Shown here in pieces: positions 54,154 through 64,000 of a stretch of DNA of 64,000 bases; the stretch's first letter is position 1; each line of letters starts with the position of its first letter. This DNA comes from Embleya scabrispora DSM 41855 (GTDB taxonomy: Bacteria; Actinomycetota; Actinomycetes; Streptomycetales; Streptomycetaceae), in NCBI RefSeq assembly GCF_000372745.1, contig NZ_KB889730.1, positions 186,131-250,130 on the forward strand, given 5' to 3'. The translations under genes and the position numbers were made by a program. The notes beneath the pieces are model-generated. The model did no database searches. It was not told where the DNA came from and saw only the letters and a program-made list of their open reading frames with translations.

Positions 54154-55173
54154 TCAGCGTCGGGTGGAGGAGTCGCGCACGGACAACCTGGTGGGCACGG
54201 TGCGCTGGGCGGGCAGCAGCGACCCCGCCCCGGCGTCCTCGATCACGCCCACCAGCAGTTCCACCGCCCACGCGCCGGCCAGCGCCGGTTGCAGGCTCAG
54301 CGAGGTCACCGACGGGTCGGCCCCTTCGCCGCAGCAGGCCAGGAGCAGGTCGTCGGGCACCCGCAGCTCGCGCGCCCGGGCCGCGGCGAGCAATTCGGCC
54401 GCACAACCCTCGTGCAACCCGAATACCGCGTCCGGCGCCCGGTCCAGCAGCCGGGTCGCGGCGGCCCGGCCGGCGCCGGGGGTGCGCGCCTCGTACTCCT
54501 CGGTGATCGGCGGCACACCCCGATCCGCGCACCACGCGCGGTAGCCCGCGACGCCCTTGCCCGTGCCGGGCCCGTCGGCGGCGGCGAGCAGGCCGATCCG
54601 GCCGGCGCCGGCCTGGGCGAGATGGTCGAGCACACAGCGCACGGCGGCCACATGATCGTTGTCCACCCAGCCGTAGACCGGGGTCGAGCCGGGATGACCG
54701 CCGCTGACCACCGGTACCCCCCGGCGGAGCAGTTCGAGGACGAGCGGATCGTCGTCCACCGGATCGACCACGATCGTGCCGTCCAGTGCCACGTTGCCCC
54801 ATACATCGTGCGGCGAGGAGGCGGGCAACACCACCAGCGCGTAGCCCAGATCCAGAGCGGTGGCGGTGGCGGAGCGAACCAGCTCGGCGAACCAGGCGAA
54901 CTCGGTGAGGGCGAACGGCTCGGTCGAGCGCATGGCCGTGGTCAGCCCGAGCAGCCCGGACCGACCGGTGCGCAGCGTGCGTGCCGCGGCCGAGGGGCGG
55001 TAGCCCAGCCGGTCCGCGACCTCGCGTACGTGCAGCCGAGTCGTGTCGGGCAGTCGACCCTTGCCGTTGAGCGCGTCGGAGACGGTCGTGATCGACACCC
55101 CGGCTGCCGCTGCGACCTCCCGGATGCCCACCCGGATCCGCCGCCTCACACGCGGTACATCTGGCGCTGTCAT
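54154..55173 (-). CDS. LacI family transcriptional regulator
   Basis: 339 residues. The N-terminal LacI helix-turn-helix reads [23 protein letters not shown] (about 17-39) with hinge [14 protein letters not shown] periplasmic-binding-like effector domain follows. It is divergent from the hisC-like gene, as in S. coelicolor (from memory), though no sugar genes are nearby. Ligand unknown. Confidence 0.93.
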   Translation of the reverse strand: MTAPDVPRVRRRIRVGIREVAAAAGVSITTVSDALNGKGRLPDTTRLHVREVADRLGYRPSAAARTLRTGRSGLLGLTTAMRSTEPFALTEFAWFAELVRSATATALDLGYALVVLPASSPHDVWGNVALDGTIVVDPVDDDPLVLELLRRGVPVVSGGHPGSTPVYGWVDNDHVAAVRCVLDHLAQAGAGRIGLLAAADGPGTGKGVAGYRAWCADRGVPPITEEYEARTPGAGRAAATRLLDRAPDAVFGLHEGCAAELLAAARARELRVPDDLLLACCGEGADPSVTSLSLQPALAGAWAVELLVGVIEDAGAGSLLPAQRTVPTRLSVRDSSTRR

Positions 55174-55377
55174 CGTCCCGACAGTAGGCCGAATGCGCCG
55201 CCCTGGCCGGGTTCATGTCATTGCTTTACGAAGAAACGTATCGCCCCATACCTGCCCCTGAACGTTGGGCGAAGCTCCCGGTCCGCCCGACCGTCCACCA
55301 CCGACCGGGCGGATCATAGAGTGAGAGGACCGGGACGTGCGCCCAGGCACCCCGACCAGTATGCGAGGAGGACGGGC

Positions 55378-56484
55378 GTGACCCAGCACAACGCCCCAGG
55401 CACGGACGACAGCGGCATTCCGAGGTTCCGGGCGGTCCTGGCCGAGGTGCCCGTCTACAAGGCGGGTCGACCGCCGGTGGCGGCGGAGGGTGTACCGGCG
55501 TACAAGCTCTCCTCGAACGAGAACCCGTACCCGCCGCTGCCCAGCGTGCACAAGGTGGTCGCCGACGCCGTCGGCGAGATGAACCGCTATCCGGACCCGG
55601 CGAACACGGAGTTGGCGCGGACGCTCGCCGAGCGGCTCGGGGTGCCCCCATCGCACATAGTGGCGGGCGCGGGCTCGGTCACGGTGGCGCAGCAGTTGGT
55701 GAACGCGACGGCCGGCGAGGGCGACGAGGTCGTGTTCGCGTGGCGTTCGTTCGAGGCGTACCCGCTCCTGGTGCTGCTCGCGGGCGCGACGCCGGTGGCG
55801 ATTCCGCTGCTGGCCGACGAGAGCCACGACCTGGACGCGATGGCGGCCGCCGTCACCGAGCGGACCCGGCTGATCTTCGTGTGCAACCCGAACAACCCGA
55901 CCGGCACGGTGATCCACCGCGCCGAGCTGGAGCGCTTCCTGGACCGGGTGCCGCGCGACGTGCTGGTCGTGCTGGACGAGGCGTACCGCGAGTTCATCCG
56001 CGACGAGCAGGTGCCGGACGGCCTGGAGATCTACCGCAGCCGGCCCAACGTGGTGGTGCTGCGCACCTTCTCGAAGGCGTACGGTCTGGCCGGCCTGCGG
56101 GTGGGCTTCGCGATCGCGCACGAGCCGGTCGCCGACCAGCTGCGCAAGACCGGGATGCCGTTCGCGGTCAACCGGCTCGCCCAGGTGGCCGCGATCGCCT
56201 CGATCGGCGCCGAGGGCGAACTCCTGGAGCGGGTCGACGCGTTGGTCGCCGAGCGGGAGCGGGTGCTGGAGACGCTGATCGGCCAGGGCTGGACGGTCTT
56301 CGACTCGCAGGCCAACTTCGTCTGGCTGCGGCTGGGCGAGCGCACGAACGAGTTCGCCGAGCTGTGCGAGGCGGCCGGGGTCACCGTACGGCCGTTCGCG
56401 GGCGAGGGCTGCCGGATCACCATCGGCGAGACCGAGGCCAACACGATCTTCCTGGAACAGGCCGCGCGGTTCATGGAGGCGTAG
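55378..56484 (+). CDS. hisC: Histidinol-phosphate aminotransferase-like PLP enzyme
   Basis: 368 residues from the GTG at 55378 (GGAGG upstream). Aminotransferase class I/II fold: [29 protein letters not shown] and the PLP lysine in [14 protein letters not shown]. It may act in histidine synthesis or on aromatic amino acids, because this copy lies outside the his operon as far as the window shows. The symbol is family-level. Confidence 0.85.
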   Translation: MTQHNAPGTDDSGIPRFRAVLAEVPVYKAGRPPVAAEGVPAYKLSSNENPYPPLPSVHKVVADAVGEMNRYPDPANTELARTLAERLGVPPSHIVAGAGSVTVAQQLVNATAGEGDEVVFAWRSFEAYPLLVLLAGATPVAIPLLADESHDLDAMAAAVTERTRLIFVCNPNNPTGTVIHRAELERFLDRVPRDVLVVLDEAYREFIRDEQVPDGLEIYRSRPNVVVLRTFSKAYGLAGLRVGFAIAHEPVADQLRKTGMPFAVNRLAQVAAIASIGAEGELLERVDALVAERERVLETLIGQGWTVFDSQANFVWLRLGERTNEFAELCEAAGVTVRPFAGEGCRITIGETEANTIFLEQAARFMEA

Positions 56485-56547
56485 GCGGTCGCCGCCGGGC
56501 GCGCAGGTGTGGTCGCCCGTCGGCGTTTGGGTCCGTTCGGACCACTT

Positions 56548-56593
56548 CGAGCCCTCTCGGGTACCCCCCTCAAGGGGTGCCCGGGAGGGCTCG
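56548..56593 (+). terminator. Terminator of the aminotransferase gene
   Basis: 20-nt arms (56548-56567 and 56574-56593) with two G-U type pairs and a 6-nt loop, 63 nt after the stop. Confidence 0.82.
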
Positions 56594-56600
56594 CTAATGT

Positions 56601-56644
56601 TTGTGAACGGATGCACAAGCTCGACTTTGTGAACCCATTCACAA
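56601..56644 (+). promoter_or_regulatory. Two tandem Rex operators upstream of cydA
   Basis: TTGTGAACCCATTCACAA (56627-56644) is a perfect match to the Rex operator TTGTGAAN4TTCACAA. TTGTGAACGGATGCACAA (56601-56618) is a second copy with one change. They lie 155-200 nt before cydA. Rex is an NADH/NAD+ sensor that represses cydABCD when NADH is low. No rex gene is in the window. Confidence 0.93.
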
Positions 56645-56798
56645 AGTCTGGCTCGGTGAAGCCGCAGGTCCCTCCCGGTTCATCCGGGTTTGTTCGACGG
56701 AGTGTCGAGCGGGATGCGCGGGCGCGCCGTGTGCATCGTGAACCAAACGTGCGCTCGCGAGCGAGACACGACCGGCGATCAGGAGGAATGAGGGGCCC

Positions 56799-58235
56799 AT
56801 GGACCTCGCCGTCGAAACACTCGACGTAGCCCGGTGGCAGTTCGGCATCACGACCGTCTACCACTTCCTCTTCGTCCCGCTCACGATGGGTTTGTCCATC
56901 CTGGTCGCGTGTCTGCAGACCGCGTGGGTGCGCACCGGCAAGGAGCACTACCTCCGGGCCACCAAGTTCTGGGGCAAGCTCTTCCTGATCAACTTCGCGC
57001 TCGGCCTGGTCACCGGCATCGTGCAGGAGTTCCAGTTCGGGATGAACTGGTCCGACTACTCGCGCTTCGTCGGCGACATCTTCGGCGCCCCGCTCGCCAT
57101 CGAGGCGCTGGTCGCGTTCTTCCTGGAGTCGACCTTCCTCGGGCTGTGGATCTTCGGCTGGGAGCGGCTGCCGAAGAAGATCCACCTGGCCACCATCTGG
57201 GCCGCCGCGATCGGCACGATCCTGTCGGCCTACTTCATCCTGGCCGCGAACTCGTGGATGCAGCACCCGGTCGGATACAAGATCAACCCGGAGACGGGCC
57301 GCGCCGAGCTGACCGACTTCGTCGCGGTGCTCACCAACAACACCGCGATCGCCGCGTTCCTGCACATCCTCCCGGCCGCGTTCCTGGTCGCGGGCGGCTT
57401 CCTGATCGGGATCAGCTGCTGGCACCTGCGCAAGCGCAACGAGGTCGCGGTGTTCCGCCCCTCGCTGCGGCTGGGCCTGTGGGTCTCGGTGCTGGCGGGC
57501 GTGGGCCTCGCGCTCACCGGTGACATGCAGGGCAAGCTGATGTACGAGCAGCAGCCGATGAAGATGGCCTCGGCCGAGGCGCTGTGGGAGACCTCGAAGC
57601 CGGCGCCGTTCTCGATCTTCTCCTACGGCGACGTCAACAAGGGCCACAACAAGGTCGCCATAGAGGTCCCCGGCGCGCTGTCCTTCCTCGCCAAGAACGA
57701 CCTGAACGCCGAACTCCCCGGGATCAACGATCTCCAGGAGCAGTCGGTGGTCAAGTTCGGCCCCGGCGACTACCGGCCCAACATCTTCGTCACCTACTGG
57801 TCGTTCCGGCTGATGATCGGTGTCGGCATGGTCACCGCGGGCATCGGCCTGGTCGGCCTGTGGCTGACCCGGCGCAAGCGCGACCTGCCGAGCAATCCGT
57901 GGGTGTACCGGATCGGTCTGTGGACCATCGCGTTCCCGTTCGCGGCCAACTCGTTCGGCTGGATCTTCACCGAGATGGGCCGCCAGCCGTGGTTGGTGTT
58001 CGGCGTGCTCAAGACCGAGGCCGGCGTGTCGCCCAGTGTGTCCACCGGTGAGGTGCTGACCTCGCTGATCGTGTTCACCCTGCTCTACGGCGCGCTCGCG
58101 GTGGTCGAACTGGGCCTGATCCGGCGCTACGTCAAGGCCGGCCCCGAGCCGATCAAGCCGCCCGTGAGCAAGGACCCCGACGATCCGTCGGGCGACGGCG
58201 AGGACACCGACCGTCCGCTCGCCTTCGCGTACTAA
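56799..58235 (+). CDS. cydA: Cytochrome bd oxidase subunit I
   Basis: 478 residues with nine membrane segments. It begins near RWQFGITTVYHFLF with His22, the expected haem b595 ligand. The quinol-binding loop follows GKLMYEQQPMKMASAEA (short Q-loop type), and EMGRQPW is conserved. It oxidises menaquinol and reduces oxygen with high affinity. GGAGGAATG lies upstream of the ATG. First gene of cydA-cydB-cydCD under Rex control. Confidence 0.97.
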   Translation: MDLAVETLDVARWQFGITTVYHFLFVPLTMGLSILVACLQTAWVRTGKEHYLRATKFWGKLFLINFALGLVTGIVQEFQFGMNWSDYSRFVGDIFGAPLAIEALVAFFLESTFLGLWIFGWERLPKKIHLATIWAAAIGTILSAYFILAANSWMQHPVGYKINPETGRAELTDFVAVLTNNTAIAAFLHILPAAFLVAGGFLIGISCWHLRKRNEVAVFRPSLRLGLWVSVLAGVGLALTGDMQGKLMYEQQPMKMASAEALWETSKPAPFSIFSYGDVNKGHNKVAIEVPGALSFLAKNDLNAELPGINDLQEQSVVKFGPGDYRPNIFVTYWSFRLMIGVGMVTAGIGLVGLWLTRRKRDLPSNPWVYRIGLWTIAFPFAANSFGWIFTEMGRQPWLVFGVLKTEAGVSPSVSTGEVLTSLIVFTLLYGALAVVELGLIRRYVKAGPEPIKPPVSKDPDDPSGDGEDTDRPLAFAY

Positions 58236-58247
58236 GGGGAGAGTGTG

Positions 58248-59285
58248 ATGGGACTCAACGAATTCTGGTTCCTGCTGATCGCCGTCCTGTGGATCGGCTA
58301 CTTCTTCCTTGAGGGCTTCGACTTCGGCGTCGGCATCCTGACCAAGGTGCTGGCCCGCAACGAGACCGAGCGCCGGGTGCTGATCAACACCATCGGCCCG
58401 GTGTGGGACGGCAACGAGGTCTGGCTGATCACCGCGGGCGGGGCCACCTTCGCGGCCTTTCCCGAGTGGTACGCCACCTTGTTCAGCGGCTTCTACCTGC
58501 CGCTGCTGCTGATCCTGGTCGCGCTGATCCTGCGCGGGGTCGCGTTCGAGTACCGGGCCAAGCGCGACGAGGAGCGCTGGAAGCGCGGCTGGGAGCAGGC
58601 GATCTTCTGGGGCTCGCTGGTGCCCGCGTTCCTGTGGGGCGTCGCGTTCGCGAACATCACCCGCGGGGTGAAGATCGACGCGAACAAGGAGTACGTCGGC
58701 AACCTGCTCGACCTGCTCAACCCGTACGCGCTGCTCGGCGGCGTGGTCACCACGGTGCTGTTCACCTTCCACGGCGCGGTGTTCGTCGCGCTCAAGACCA
58801 ACGGCGACATCCGGGCCCGGGCCAACGCGCTGGCCGGGAAGATCGGCCTGGCCACCGCCGTGCTCGCCGCGGTGTTCCTGATCTGGACCCAGGCACAGCA
58901 CGGCAACGGCCGCACCCTGGTCGCGCTGATCGTCGCGGTGGTGGCCCTGGCGGCCGCGCTGGCGATGAACCGGATCGGCCGCGAGGGCTGGGCGTTCGCC
59001 CTGTCCGGCGTGACAGTGATCGCCGCGGTGGCGATGCTGTTCCTGTCGCTGTTCCCGAACGTGATGCCCTCCAGCCTGGACTCGGCGTGGAACCTGACCA
59101 TCCACAACGCGTCCTCGACGCCGTACACGCTCAAGATCATGACCTGGGTCGCCGGCTTCATGACCCCGATCGTGCTGTGCTACCAGGCGTGGACGTACTG
59201 GGTGTTCCGCAAGCGGATCAGCACCAAGAGCATCCCGACCAAACCGGCCTTCGGTGCCGCCGCGGCCGACCTGGTCGGCAAGTAG
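58248..59285 (+). CDS. cydB: Cytochrome bd oxidase subunit II
   Basis: 345 residues with eight membrane segments. It begins MGLNEFWFLLIAVLWIGYFFLEGFDFGVG, a CydB signature, with GPVWDGNEVWLI shortly after. ATG 58248 has AGGGGAG upstream; GTG 58245 is in frame but less well placed. It lies 12 nt after cydA. Confidence 0.97.
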   Translation: MGLNEFWFLLIAVLWIGYFFLEGFDFGVGILTKVLARNETERRVLINTIGPVWDGNEVWLITAGGATFAAFPEWYATLFSGFYLPLLLILVALILRGVAFEYRAKRDEERWKRGWEQAIFWGSLVPAFLWGVAFANITRGVKIDANKEYVGNLLDLLNPYALLGGVVTTVLFTFHGAVFVALKTNGDIRARANALAGKIGLATAVLAAVFLIWTQAQHGNGRTLVALIVAVVALAAALAMNRIGREGWAFALSGVTVIAAVAMLFLSLFPNVMPSSLDSAWNLTIHNASSTPYTLKIMTWVAGFMTPIVLCYQAWTYWVFRKRISTKSIPTKPAFGAAAADLVGK

Positions 59286-59341
59286 CAAACCGGAGCGCCG
59301 CGTAGCACCGCACCGAAGACGCACCGACGAAAGAGCGGCTC

Positions 59342-62300
59342 GTGAAGCCTGTAGACCCGCGCCTGCTGACCCACGCCCGTGCCACCCGGGGCTTTCTGGC
59401 CCTGACCGTGGTGCTGGGCACGGCGGGCGCGGGTCTCGTGCTCGTCCAGGCGGGGCTGCTCGCCCGGGTGATCGTGGCGGCCTTCGAGGAGGAGGCCGCG
59501 GTCGGCGACCTGTGGCCGGAGCTGGGCCTGCTCGCCGGTGTGATCGTGGCCCGCTCGGCGATCTCCTGGCTCACCGAGGTGATCGCGCACCGCACCTCGG
59601 CGGCGGTGAAGTCGCAACTGCGTTCGCGACTGCTCGCGCACGTGGTCCGGCTCGGCCCGGCCTGGTTGAACAACGAGCGCTCCGGCGAGCTGACCACGCT
59701 CGCCACCCGGGGCGTGGACGCGCTGGACGGCTACTTCGCCCGCTACCTGCCGCAGCTGATCCTGTCCGTCACCGTGCCGGTCGCGGTGCTCGCGCGGGTG
59801 GTGTTCGGCGACTGGATCTCGGCGGTGACGATCGTGGTCACGCTGCCGCTGATCCCGCTGTTCATGGCGCTGATCGGGATGGCCACGCAGAAGTACATGG
59901 ACCGGCAGTGGACGGTGTTGAACCGGTTGGCCGGGCACTTCCTGGACGTCGTCGCCGGACTGCCGACCCTCAAGGTGTTCGGCCGGGCCAAGGCCCAGGC
60001 CGCGTCGATCCGGACGATCACCGACGACTACCGTCGGGCCACCCTGAAGACGCTGCGGGTCGCGTTCCTGTCCTCGTTCGCGCTCGAACTGCTCGCCACC
60101 ATCTCGGTCGCACTGGTCGCGGTCGGCGTCGGCCTGCGCCTGGTCGACGGCGAACTGAGCCTGGAGACCGCGCTGGTGGTGCTGATCCTGGCGCCCGAGG
60201 CGTATCTGCCGCTGCGTCAGGTGGGCGCCGAGTACCACGCCAGCGTCGAGGGGGTGAGCGCCGCGGACCGGGTGTTCGCGGTCCTGGAGACCACACCGGA
60301 TGCCCCCGCCACGACCGTGCCGGTGCCCGACCCGCGTTCGGCCGAGCTGGTGCTGACCGGCCTGACCGTGCGGCACGAGGGGCGGGCCGATGCGGCGCCC
60401 GCCGACTTGGACCTGACCGTGCGACCGGGCGAGACGATCGCGCTGACCGGGCCGAGCGGGTGCGGCAAGTCCACCGTGCTCGCGGTGCTGCTCGGCTTCA
60501 CCCGGCCGACGGCGGGCCGGGTCACCGTGGGCGGCGTGGACCTGGCCGAGTTGGATCCCGACGCGTGGCGAGCCCGGATCGCGTGGGTCCCGCAGCGGCC
60601 CTACCTGTTCGCCGGCACGATCGGCGCCAACGTGCGCCTGGCCCGCCCGGACGCCGGCGACGCCGAGGTGCACGACGCGCTGGTCGCGGCCGGGGCGGCG
60701 GACTTCGTGGCGGCCTCGGGCGGTCTGGACGCGCCGCTGGGTGAGGACGGCGCGGGCCTGTCCGCCGGACAGCGGCAACGCCTCGCGCTGGCCCGGGCGT
60801 TCCTGGCCGATCGGCCGATCCTGCTGCTGGACGAGCCGACCTCGAACCTGGACGGCGCCGGCGAGGCGGACATCGTCGAGGCGGTCCGCCGGCTGGCGGT
60901 CGGCCGCACGGTCGTGCTGGTCGCACACCGGCCGGCGCTGCTGCCGCTGGCCGACCGGGTGGTGGCCGTGGGCACGGGAGCCGCGGCGCGGACCACAAAG
61001 GGCGCACACGCGGTGGGCACGGCGCGGGTGCTCCCGGCGGAGGTCGAGGCCGCGCGGGCGGCGGACGACGTCCCGGCCGTCGAGCAACCCTTGGTGTTTC
61101 CCCTCGCGGATCCGCCGGTCGCCGCCGGAGCCGGGCCCGGGCGCCGACTGCTCGCGCTGGCCCGGCCGTTGCGCGGGCGACTCGCGCTCGCGGTGTTGTG
61201 CGGGGCACTCGCGCTGGGCAGCTCGGTCGGCCTGATGGCCACGTCGGCGTGGCTGATCTCGCGCGCGTCGCAGCATCCGCCGGTACTCACCCTGATGGTC
61301 GCGGTCACCGGCGTGCGGGCCTTCGGCGTCTCCCGCGCGGTGTTCCGCTACGCCGAGCGGTTGATCGGGCACGACGCGGCGTTTCGGATCCTGGCCCGGT
61401 TGCGGGTGCGGGTGTACGAGCGCCTGGAGCGGCTGGCGCCGGCGGGGCTGCCCGCCTTCCGGCGCGGTGACCTGCTCTCCCGACTGGTCGCCGACGTGGA
61501 CGCGGTCCAGGACTTCTTCCTGCGTGCGCTGTTGCCCGCTTGTGTGGCGGCCGTGGTCGGCGCGGGCGCGGTGCTCACCGTGGCACTGGTGTTGCCCGAG
61601 GCCGGCGCGGTGTTGCTGGTCGGTCTGCTGGCCGCCGGCGTGCTGGTGCCGTGGCTGGCCGGCCGGGTCGCCCGTCGGGCCGAACGCCGGGTCGCGGCGG
61701 TCCGCGGCGAACTCGCCGGCGCCGTGGTCGACCTGCTGCGCGGCACTCCCGAACTGATCGTGGCGGGCCGCGCGCCCGCCCGGCTGGCCGAGGTGGACGC
61801 GGTGGACGCGCGGTTGCGCGCGACCGAGGCGGGGCAGGCCCGGGGCGCGGGCGTGGGGGCCGGGCTGGCCGCGCTGGTGTCCGGCGCGACCGTATGGGCG
61901 TCCGCCCTGGTGGGCGTCGCCGCGGTGCACGCCGACCGGTTGAACGGTGTGCTGCTCGCGCTGGTGGTGCTCACCCCGCTCGCCGCGTTCGAGGCCACCG
62001 TCGTACTGCCCGCCGCCGGCCGGCACCTGGAGAGTTCGCGTCGCGCCGCGGCACGGGTGTTCGAGGTGATCGACGCGCCCGAGCCGGTCCACGAGCCGGC
62101 CGCGCCGCGCGCGCTGCCGGCTGCGCCGCGCCCGCTGCTGGTGCGCGACCTGCACGCGCGCTGGACCCCGGACGGCCCGCTCGCGCTGGCCGGCGTCGAC
62201 CTCGAACTCACCCCGGGCAAGCGGGTCGCGGTGGTCGGGGCGAGCGGGTCGGGCAAGACCACGCTGGCCAACGTGCTGCTGCGCTTCCTGGACCCGGCGG

Positions 62301-62878
62301 CAGGCGGCGTGACCCTGGCCGGCGTGCCGATCACCGACCTGGCCGGGGACGACGTGCGGCGCGTGGTCGGGCTGTGCGCACAGGACGCGCACGTCTTCGA
62401 CAGCTCGCTGCGGGAGAACCTGCGGCTGGCCCGCCCGGACTGCGACGAGGACGCGATGCGCGCGGCGCTGGCCCGGGCGCGGCTGCTGGACTGGGTGGAC
62501 ACGCTGCCCCAGGGGCTGGACACGATGGTCGGCGAGCACGGCGCACGGTTGTCCGGCGGGCAGCGGCAACGGCTCGCGCTGGCCCGCGCGCTGCTCGCCG
62601 ACTTCGAGATCCTGCTGCTGGACGAGCCCGCCGAACACCTCGACCTGCCCACGGCCGACGCACTGACTGCCGACCTGTTGGACGCGACCCGGGGGCGGAC
62701 CACGCTGCTGGTCACCCATCGGCTCACCGGGTTGCACGCGGTGGACGAGATCGTCGTGCTGGCCGAGGGGCGGGTGCGGCAACGCGGGACGTGGGGGCAG
62801 TTGAGCACCACGCCGGGGGCGTTCCGGGCACTGCTCGACCGGGAGTACCCGGCGGGGGCCGTCGCGGCGCGGGCGTGA
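59342..62878 (+). CDS. cydCD: Fused CydD-CydC ABC transporter
   Basis: 1178 residues, two full ABC exporter halves in one chain. The first (CydD-like) has Walker A GPSGCGKST (about 371-379) and signature LSAGQRQRLALARAF. The second has GASGSGKTT (about 966-974) and LSGGQRQRLALARAL. Each half starts with a six-helix membrane domain. It is needed for cytochrome bd assembly, probably by moving thiols or haem. In E. coli the halves are separate genes; fusion is usual in streptomycetes. GTG start 57 nt after cydB. Confidence 0.96.
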   Translation: MKPVDPRLLTHARATRGFLALTVVLGTAGAGLVLVQAGLLARVIVAAFEEEAAVGDLWPELGLLAGVIVARSAISWLTEVIAHRTSAAVKSQLRSRLLAHVVRLGPAWLNNERSGELTTLATRGVDALDGYFARYLPQLILSVTVPVAVLARVVFGDWISAVTIVVTLPLIPLFMALIGMATQKYMDRQWTVLNRLAGHFLDVVAGLPTLKVFGRAKAQAASIRTITDDYRRATLKTLRVAFLSSFALELLATISVALVAVGVGLRLVDGELSLETALVVLILAPEAYLPLRQVGAEYHASVEGVSAADRVFAVLETTPDAPATTVPVPDPRSAELVLTGLTVRHEGRADAAPADLDLTVRPGETIALTGPSGCGKSTVLAVLLGFTRPTAGRVTVGGVDLAELDPDAWRARIAWVPQRPYLFAGTIGANVRLARPDAGDAEVHDALVAAGAADFVAASGGLDAPLGEDGAGLSAGQRQRLALARAFLADRPILLLDEPTSNLDGAGEADIVEAVRRLAVGRTVVLVAHRPALLPLADRVVAVGTGAAARTTKGAHAVGTARVLPAEVEAARAADDVPAVEQPLVFPLADPPVAAGAGPGRRLLALARPLRGRLALAVLCGALALGSSVGLMATSAWLISRASQHPPVLTLMVAVTGVRAFGVSRAVFRYAERLIGHDAAFRILARLRVRVYERLERLAPAGLPAFRRGDLLSRLVADVDAVQDFFLRALLPACVAAVVGAGAVLTVALVLPEAGAVLLVGLLAAGVLVPWLAGRVARRAERRVAAVRGELAGAVVDLLRGTPELIVAGRAPARLAEVDAVDARLRATEAGQARGAGVGAGLAALVSGATVWASALVGVAAVHADRLNGVLLALVVLTPLAAFEATVVLPAAGRHLESSRRAAARVFEVIDAPEPVHEPAAPRALPAAPRPLLVRDLHARWTPDGPLALAGVDLELTPGKRVAVVGASGSGKTTLANVLLRFLDPAAGGVTLAGVPITDLAGDDVRRVVGLCAQDAHVFDSSLRENLRLARPDCDEDAMRAALARARLLDWVDTLPQGLDTMVGEHGARLSGGQRQRLALARALLADFEILLLDEPAEHLDLPTADALTADLLDATRGRTTLLVTHRLTGLHAVDEIVVLAEGRVRQRGTWGQLSTTPGAFRALLDREYPAGAVAARA

Positions 62879-62905
62879 GGCGGGTCGGGCCGCGCGGATC
62901 CGTAC

Positions 62906-62955
62906 GCATGTGTCGGGGTGTGCGTCCGGCGCATGTGTCGGGCTGCGCGTCCGGG
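62906..62955 (+). repeat. Imperfect 25-bp tandem repeat
   Basis: Two copies of GCATGTGTCGGGGTGTGCGT-like sequence (62906 and 62931) in the 224-nt gap after cydCD, followed by more GTGCGTG-rich sequence to about 63010. No gene or hairpin recognised there. Confidence 0.5.
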
Positions 62956-63090
62956 CACGTGTGGTCCGGGTGCGTGCGTGCGACCGGTGCGCGTGCATCT
63001 GCGTGTGCGGACCGGTACCTGTGATCCGTGGCGTGGGATCCGCACGCGTGTCCGGGATGTTTCCCCCCTTTCATCCCTATTTGCCCACGT

Positions 63091-64000
<910 letters not shown>

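Noticed and set aside
56031-62998. Two very long minus-strand frames (over 1,000 codons each) opposite hisC and cydABCD
   Set aside because: Mirror frames of confidently identified genes, with low-complexity Arg/His/Gln composition.

Overview
The window is high-GC DNA from an actinomycete, most likely family Streptomycetaceae. The signs are strong G/C bias at third codon positions, leaderless ATG/GTG starts 6-8 nt behind a TANNNT -10 box, a fused cydCD gene and a parS site of the Streptomyces type. The gene order (pseudokinase, murJ, DUF6049, Nudix, cca, ino1, padR, PBP, femX, rpsF-ssb-rpsR-rplI, dnaB, thiC, cydABCD) also follows the origin-proximal core of the Streptomyces coelicolor chromosome as I remember it. 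No tRNA, rRNA, CRISPR array or insertion sequence was seen.

Layout. 0-10 kb (mostly minus): a pseudokinase (cut by the left edge), murJ with a long DPY/Gln-rich cytoplasmic tail, a DUF6049 surface protein, a Nudix hydrolase and, divergently, the CCA-adding enzyme. 9.6-21.7 kb: two LppU-like lipo/membrane proteins, an MFS exporter, inositol-1-phosphate synthase with a PadR regulator and a PadR-type dyad, a bifunctional penicillin-binding protein, a GT87 glycosyltransferase, an alanine-racemase-like protein and FemX. This is largely a cell-envelope block. 21.8-31.6 kb: the ribosomal/replication block rpsF-ssb-rpsR-rplI and dnaB. It is interrupted at 23.7-28.3 kb by four translationally coupled genes (PaaK-like adenylating enzyme, small alpha/beta-barrel protein, GNAT-like protein, nitroreductase-like flavoprotein) and a copper chaperone gene behind a CsoR-type operator. 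A cluster of DnaA-box 9-mers precedes dnaB.

32-46.6 kb: an MMPL transporter, a two-component system, a Nudix hydrolase, a LysR regulator, a trans-sulfuration enzyme, a parS centromere site, a holin-like membrane protein, a cupin, tenA, and thiC behind a TPP riboswitch. An ABC transporter/two-component operon follows. 46.6-50.3 kb is accessory: a CutA remnant, an HTH regulator with a perfect 15-bp dyad at its promoter, a divergent RsbW-like ATP-binding protein, a 38-residue proline-rich peptide gene and a PIMT-like methyltransferase. This set is the best candidate for an undescribed peptide-modification system.

50.3-64 kb: flotillin-like (SPFH) protein with an OB-fold partner, a membrane protein, a metallophosphatase, a LacI regulator, an aminotransferase (hisC-like), then cytochrome bd oxidase cydA-cydB-cydCD behind two tandem Rex operators, and a GAF-domain sensor cut by the right edge. 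Starts were chosen by ribosome-binding sites, overlaps with neighbours or leaderless promoters, and many lie downstream of the longest possible open frame.
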